Source: Nitrospinaceae bacterium | Lineage (GTDB): Bacteria > Nitrospinota > Nitrospinia > Nitrospinales > VA-1 | Length of the DNA: 10,738 bases | Reading direction: 5' to 3' | NCBI GenBank assembly: GCA_029937635.1 | Contig: JAPYPM010000066.1 | Coordinates: 1 to 10,738, forward strand | In this document: positions 6,797 to 10,738 of the stretch, piece by piece | Layout of the letters: every line of letters begins with the position of its first letter | How positions within the stretch are numbered: position 1 is the first letter of the stretch | Made by a program: the position numbers and the translations under genes | The notes under the pieces: model-generated | Databases searched by the model: none | What the model saw: only the letters and a program-made list of their open reading frames with translations | What the model was told of the DNA's origin: nothing

Positions 6797-7849
6797 CTAC
6801 GATGATGCGAAATTTGTTATAGCGTTGACCATGGTCTTAGGTTCAAGACCCGTCATGACACTTTGTTCTGTACACCCAAGTACCTTGCAGGAAACACAAT
6901 CCAAATCTTCCAGATGCTTCCAAGCCTCAGCAAACCCAACTTCATGCATGTTTTTACCATGGCTCCACAATTGGGGACAGGGATTTACGTTTCCTTCAAC
7001 ACTAATAAAAACTTGGTTCCTGCCAAGTTTACAAGGGTAGTAGCTGTCTTTTGGAATCTCTGGGAGATCCTTTTTATATATAGTTGTCTGTTCGGGAAGA
7101 GGCCATTTTTCCATATACTTTATGGCCACATCTGAGCTTACGATAGGAAGTCCATTTTTTTTCAACCGTTTGTAACTTCTATAAAATTCCATTAATTCAT
7201 TGTCAGACAGGTCGAAATCAGGCTCCCTTTTATCATCGTCCAAACTGATTTCTGAAAAATTTAGCTTAACCTTTAACCGGTTGCAAAAATCGGACAAAAA
7301 TTTCAAAGACTTTTTACTCATAGTTCTTTTGGACAAAACCGCATGAACTCTCACTTTAATGCCGTTTTTTAAAGCATACTCAATCCCTTCGACAATTTTC
7401 TGAAAAGAACCGTCCCCACGGCTTTTGTTATTTGATTCCTCGTCTCCGTCAAGACTTATAGTAAGAAAATCGACTTTTTTAAGGGCTTCTATTCTCTTCT
7501 TAACGTAAAACCCATTTGTAGTCATCTCAATAAACATGCTTTTGCTACAAGCATAATCGATGATATCTTCGATATCATTTCTAACAAGCGGTTCTCCGCC
7601 TATAAATGAGACCCAACGACATCCAGCATCATAGATCTGATCAAGAATATTTTTGATGCCCTCCAAAGAGGGCTCAGCCACTTTTTCGGAATTTAATTCT
7701 TCAACATAACAGAAAGAACAACTGAGGTTACAATATTTGGTAACAAGAAGGCTGACGCGAACTGGAATTCGTTTCCCAGTGAACTTAACTTCTACAAGTT
7801 TTTGAATTGCCCTTCTACCTTTATAAATCGATTTTATAGCACTAATCAT
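6797..7849 (-). CDS. Radical SAM enzyme with SPASM/twitch-like C-terminus (copy 2)
   Basis: A 350-residue radical SAM enzyme, a near gap-free paralogue of the one at 798-1850. The [4Fe-4S] motif is CNLSCSFC (Cys40, Cys44, Cys47), followed by GGEP (84-87), MTTNG and SLDG. The C-terminal Cys are 273, 291, 318, 321 and 326, in CKLGRN...GNVNPC...CVSCKVLGC. Compared with copy 1, it lacks the Cys in the FIS segment (Val here, Cys282 there) and gains Cys326 (Thr in copy 1), so ligation of the auxiliary cluster may differ. Both share the N-terminal core IPVRVSLLVTK and the conserved KWPLP...TTIYKKDLP segment, which is probably specific to this subfamily. The ATG at 7847-7849 has AGGAAG six bases upstream. 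It follows the B12-type radical SAM gene by 46 bases. The substrate is unknown; the related families PqqE, MftC and anSME act on peptides, but other SPASM and twitch enzymes act on small molecules. Confidence 0.95.
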   Translation of the reverse strand: MISAIKSIYKGRRAIQKLVEVKFTGKRIPVRVSLLVTKYCNLSCSFCYVEELNSEKVAEPSLEGIKNILDQIYDAGCRWVSFIGGEPLVRNDIEDIIDYACSKSMFIEMTTNGFYVKKRIEALKKVDFLTISLDGDEESNNKSRGDGSFQKIVEGIEYALKNGIKVRVHAVLSKRTMSKKSLKFLSDFCNRLKVKLNFSEISLDDDKREPDFDLSDNELMEFYRSYKRLKKNGLPIVSSDVAIKYMEKWPLPEQTTIYKKDLPEIPKDSYYPCKLGRNQVFISVEGNVNPCPQLWSHGKNMHEVGFAEAWKHLEDLDCVSCKVLGCTEQSVMTGLEPKTMVNAITNFASS

Positions 7850-7895
7850 GGATCACTTCCTTTAGTTGAAATCTAATGGCGAAGCCCAAGGTTGC

Positions 7896-9521
7896 TCATT
7901 TGTCCTCGCTGTTTGTCATCAATCCAACTGTGGTGCTTTCCGCCAATCTCCTGGCAGGATAGAAGTTCGGTAATTTGTGCCGTATTTTAGATTTCATAAC
8001 CTTTGTCATTTGCCAGAGATAATATCTAATATACTGGTAGCCCTTATAGTCGTGATTAACAAGAGTCGTTGCCACATCAAGAAGCCGGCGCGTAAACATC
8101 CGTGGCATCCAACCGATGTGCAGATACAGCCCGGTTTTAATGAGAAAATTAACGAGTAGTTTCGGCATGAACGGCAGCAATTTAAACATAATCTGGTAAT
8201 TCTCGCACAACTTTATAACCTCTTTGTCCTGTACCGATCCCAGATCAAAATAAATATTGTCATCTAACGCATTCTCTATTCTCTCGGCTTCTGCATCATC
8301 AATCATTCCACGGTCCCTAGCAATCTGAAACATCTCCGTTTTTGGCCAAATTGACAACCAAAAAGTATTTATCTGGATAAGGTTCTTTGTATTCTTATAA
8401 TAGCTTAACGCTTCATCCAGCCCTGCTTTCATATTATCCTCTTCACCGGGAAGACCGAATATATGGTCAATAGAGTAACCCAGCTCAACTTTATCTAAGC
8501 AAGCGAATGCATTGGCGACCTTTCTATTACTTTCTGTTCTTTTAATAATCAACGTCCGAACTTCTTCATTCATTGTTTGGACGCCAAACTGAACTTTATA
8601 ACAACCAGCGTTTTTCAACGCCTGGGCAATATCTTCGTCCATACACAAAGGGTGAGTCAAAATCTTAAAAGGCACACCCACTTCTTTTTTATATCTTTCA
8701 CAAAACTCCAGCGTCCAATCTTTTCTGGCGGTAAATGTATTATCCCAAAATTCAATAAGCGTATAGTTATATCGCTTGTGCATTAAAACTAATTCTTCCA
8801 TGAAATCATCGACGCTCTTAAACTCGTAATGAGTCTGTTTATTGGTTGTGTACGCACTACCTTCCTCATTGTGACTCCCAGTGTGAATAGGTTGTTTGAA
8901 ACTTTCCGAGCAAAACGAACAAACATAGGGGCAACCCTTGGAGGCTATGGTCAGGTAACTTTGATTTATTGGTATGACATCTTCAAAAAGCGACTTATCG
9001 AACATAGGATACGTTTCGATAGGAATGGGCGCGCGTTGAGGATTTTTTTTAATCATCCCATTTTCTTTAAAGCATAAATTTTCAATATCCGTCCTCATGC
9101 TGCCGCGCTCCATGCTTTCCAATAGTTCAGCCATTGGGTGCTCGCCGTCATCAATACAGACAATATCAACACAGTCGTTTTTGAGAACCACTTCTGGGTT
9201 TGACATCGGCATCACTCCACCAAAAATTACGGGCACATCTATATGTTTTTTAACTTCAGTAGCTACATAAAGAGCCCATTGGTAGATATCAGCAATAACC
9301 GAAAAACCAACTATGTCAGGCTTTTGAGAAACAATTTCATCTATCGTTTCCTGAGTCGTTGAAAAAACTTTCGCAAGATGAGGGTTTTCGATATACACCC
9401 TTTCTGCAAAAAGAGCCGGGTCAAAAGCTAAAGACACTTCATGTCCTCGCTCCTTTAAAAATGCGGACATTCGCTCAAGTCCAAGTAACTCAGAACCCAT
9501 AGCAACAAAAGTCACATTCAT
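7896..9521 (-). CDS. Cobalamin-binding-type radical SAM enzyme, full length
   Basis: A 541-residue radical SAM enzyme with an N-terminal B12-binding-like Rossmann domain (about 1-150), then the radical SAM barrel (about 185-400). The N-terminal domain shows FLKERGHEVSLAFD, PDIVGFSV (69-76), FGGVMP (100-105) and DDGEHPMAELL (124-134), the pattern of the BchE/HpnP-like group. The usual DxHxxG cobalamin motif is not present, as is common in this group. The cluster motif is CPYVCSFC (Cys197, Cys201, Cys204). FWDNTF (258-263), FGVQTMNEE (312-320) and GLPGE (356-360) follow. The region after about 440 is long, basic and rich in aromatic and hydrophobic residues (LLPFMPKLLVNFLIKTG at 448-464, later YIRYYLWQM), which suggests contact with a membrane or a lipid-like substrate. 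Known relatives methylate, cyclise or otherwise modify unactivated carbon. The ATG at 9519-9521 has GGGGTG four bases upstream. Confidence 0.93.
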   Translation of the reverse strand: MNVTFVAMGSELLGLERMSAFLKERGHEVSLAFDPALFAERVYIENPHLAKVFSTTQETIDEIVSQKPDIVGFSVIADIYQWALYVATEVKKHIDVPVIFGGVMPMSNPEVVLKNDCVDIVCIDDGEHPMAELLESMERGSMRTDIENLCFKENGMIKKNPQRAPIPIETYPMFDKSLFEDVIPINQSYLTIASKGCPYVCSFCSESFKQPIHTGSHNEEGSAYTTNKQTHYEFKSVDDFMEELVLMHKRYNYTLIEFWDNTFTARKDWTLEFCERYKKEVGVPFKILTHPLCMDEDIAQALKNAGCYKVQFGVQTMNEEVRTLIIKRTESNRKVANAFACLDKVELGYSIDHIFGLPGEEDNMKAGLDEALSYYKNTKNLIQINTFWLSIWPKTEMFQIARDRGMIDDAEAERIENALDDNIYFDLGSVQDKEVIKLCENYQIMFKLLPFMPKLLVNFLIKTGLYLHIGWMPRMFTRRLLDVATTLVNHDYKGYQYIRYYLWQMTKVMKSKIRHKLPNFYPARRLAESTTVGLMTNSEDK

Positions 9522-9539
9522 AATTCACCCCGTCTGCTG

Positions 9540-9568
9540 ATTAAAAGATTAGAGCCATGCAAAAACAA
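9540..9568 (-). promoter_or_regulatory. Candidate promoter before the full-length B12-type radical SAM gene
   Basis: On the minus strand TTGTTT (9563-9568), a 17-base spacer and TTTAAT (9540-9545) lie just before the ATG at 9521, in the 144-base gap after the partial radical SAM gene. Spacing is ideal and the -35 box is the same as that of the candidate at 4748-4775, but the 5' leader would be very short. Low confidence. Confidence 0.2.
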
Positions 9569-9590
9569 TCAACCCAGCCCTATAATTCCA

Positions 9591-9638
9591 CTACTTTTTC
9601 ACCTTGGGATTTCCGTTTCCTAGTAAATAGTCTCTCAT
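9591..9638 (-). CDS. Possible 15-codon mini-ORF
   Basis: An ATG at 9636-9638 with GAAGG five bases upstream opens a 15-codon frame, MRDYLLGNGNPKVKK, ended by TAG, in the gap between the two B12-type radical SAM genes. A leader peptide is possible. Short frames with a passable ribosome site are frequent by chance, and nothing else supports it. Confidence 0.12.
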   Translation of the reverse strand: MRDYLLGNGNPKVKK

Positions 9639-9665
9639 GCCCACCTTCAAGGTTGTGGCTAATGA

Positions 9666-10738
9666 TCACTTTGTTGCTGTAACGTTAAATTGGTGTGCGT
9701 TCATCTTTTTCTGAAAGCTAATAGAGGCAAACTGTAAATTCAGATATGTAAAAGATGCTTTCACTAATTTAACAAAATCGTCAACATTGTCCAAAGTCAT
9801 CAAATGTCTTTTAGCCATACCCACATTTAAATAAGAACGCCTGAAAGCTTCTTTTTGTTTTTTTATGAGAATCTCCTTGGTAAGGCCATGCGGAACAAAT
9901 GCGGGATCGCAAGTCGAAATGGTTAATCTACTGAAGCTAGAACGATCAAAAGTTCCATACTTCTCTGCATTATCCCATAAAGGGGCACCGGGAAACGGAG
10001 TCATGATACTGAATACCGGGAAATGACCTCTAAGGTCTTCGGCAAACTGTATGGTCTCTTCGAGAGTTTCCAGAGTTTCTCCAGGGTTACCAAGTATAAA
10101 AAGAGGTTTCAACTTAAGTTTTGCGTCTAAAACACCCTGGGCGGTGGCTTTCATCCGTTCTTTGGTAGTACCTTTTTCCAAAATTTCAATAATTTTTGGA
10201 CTTCCAGACTCAATTCCTAATGAAACCATCCAGGCACCAGCACCCTTCATGGCTTTGAAAATATCCTGATCGCGAACATTGGCATGTGCGTTAGCAAACC
10301 AAGTCAAATCTATATTTTTTTTATTCTTCAATTCACAAATCTCATGAACACGCTTTTCGTTAATCGTAAAGGTGTCGTCGAGAAAGGTGGCTTCTCTGAT
10401 CCCAAAATCTTTCACATAAAACTTCATCATGTCTGTAAGGAATTCAGCACTATTGGCGCGAAAATTTTTCCCCGACGGAGTTTCACAGAAAACACATTGG
10501 TAAGGGCACCCCCTTGAGCTACAAATAGGCATCATAGGCGATCGCTTTTGCTGGAGAAGGTAACCGTTATATTTATCAGGAGGAGGTAGAAGGTGTAACG
10601 CGGGAAAGGGCAAATTGTCTAAGTCTTTAACAATAATTCTTTCGGTGTTTACTATAATTTCTCCCTCGGTGGTTCTATAAGCAAGGCCTGGGATATCTGA
10701 GAAATCAGCGGCTCCATCTTCTAAGTGCTGAACCAGTT
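9666..10738 (-). CDS. Cobalamin-binding-type radical SAM enzyme, N-terminus beyond window
   Basis: A radical SAM enzyme of the B12-binding (BchE/HpnJ-like) group, of which 356 residues are in the window. The frame is open to the right edge. The part before the barrel reads LEDGAADFSDIPGLAYRT, then VKDLDNLPFPAL, the typical linker between a cobalamin-binding domain and the radical SAM barrel, so that domain should lie just outside. A TTG at 10611-10613 could be mistaken for a start but sits inside this linker (the L of DNLPFPA). The cluster motif is CPYQCVFC, encoded at 10485-10508, and is followed by FLDDTFTINEKRV, SLGIESGSPKIIEILEKG and LGNPGET, all standard for the group. The C-terminal region contains STCDPAFVPHGLTKEIL. 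It ends 144 bases before the next radical SAM gene and is probably the more upstream member of the same operon. Substrate unknown. Confidence 0.92.
   Translation of the reverse strand, partial: LVQHLEDGAADFSDIPGLAYRTTEGEIIVNTERIIVKDLDNLPFPALHLLPPPDKYNGYLLQQKRSPMMPICSSRGCPYQCVFCETPSGKNFRANSAEFLTDMMKFYVKDFGIREATFLDDTFTINEKRVHEICELKNKKNIDLTWFANAHANVRDQDIFKAMKGAGAWMVSLGIESGSPKIIEILEKGTTKERMKATAQGVLDAKLKLKPLFILGNPGETLETLEETIQFAEDLRGHFPVFSIMTPFPGAPLWDNAEKYGTFDRSSFSRLTISTCDPAFVPHGLTKEILIKKQKEAFRRSYLNVGMAKRHLMTLDNVDDFVKLVKASFTYLNLQFASISFQKKMNAHQFNVTATK

Noticed and set aside
6825..7135. Two overlapping plus-strand frames of 71 and 90 codons opposite radical SAM copy 2
   Set aside because: They mirror the conserved C-terminal Cys region of the minus-strand gene; no ribosome site or homology supports them.
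1..7849. Interpretation as a mycofactocin locus (SPASM radical SAM plus SDRs)
   Set aside because: No MftA-type precursor, MftB-like chaperone, peptidase or glycosyltransferase is visible, and the small ORF at 6630-6779 does not end in the expected Val-Tyr.

Overview
The window is a densely packed, single-direction gene block: every supported gene lies on the minus strand, so transcription runs from high to low coordinates. Base composition is moderately AT-rich (about 40% GC by eye). Shine-Dalgarno sites of the AAGGA/GGAG type precede several genes, and TTG is used as a start more than once. This fits a bacterium, probably Gram-negative and environmental, but no marker gene allows safe placement. 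No rRNA, tRNA, CRISPR array, transposase or phage gene was seen. Both ends of the window cut through genes.

In order of transcription the layout is as follows. (1) A radical SAM enzyme of the cobalamin-binding type, whose N-terminal part lies beyond the right edge (9666-10738). (2) A second, complete B12-type radical SAM enzyme of 541 residues (7896-9521). (3) A 350-residue radical SAM enzyme with a Cys-rich SPASM/twitch-like C-terminus (6797-7849). (4) A possible 49-codon small ORF (6630-6779). (5) A short-chain dehydrogenase/reductase, SDR (5800-6609). (6) A class I SAM methyltransferase (4854-5753). (7) A Cys-rich protein built of three to four tandem units resembling the uncharacterised TIGR04076 family (3521-4705). 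(8) A full-length but divergent homologue of PurH (AICAR transformylase/IMP cyclohydrolase) (1995-3518). (9) A second 350-residue radical SAM enzyme, a close paralogue of (3) (798-1850). (10) A second SDR, a close paralogue of (5), cut by the left edge (1-780).

The most striking structure is a repeated two-gene cassette, radical SAM plus SDR, present at 1-1850 and again at 5800-7849. A methyltransferase, a TIGR04076-type repeat protein and a PurH-like protein lie between the copies. Four radical SAM enzymes, two SDRs and one methyltransferase in under 11 kb look like a biosynthetic or cofactor/lipid-modification pathway rather than housekeeping metabolism. The PurH-like protein appears to have lost residues for IMP cyclisation and for AICAR phosphate binding while keeping the Lys-His pair of the formyltransferase domain, so it may act on a different amine. 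No assembly-line enzyme, carrier protein, transporter or dedicated regulator is visible, and the end product cannot be read from the sequence.

Intergenic gaps are all under 190 bases. The four largest (1851-1994, 4706-4853, 6610-6796, 9522-9665) hold weak hairpins, candidate promoters and a few possible mini-ORFs, all reported at low confidence.
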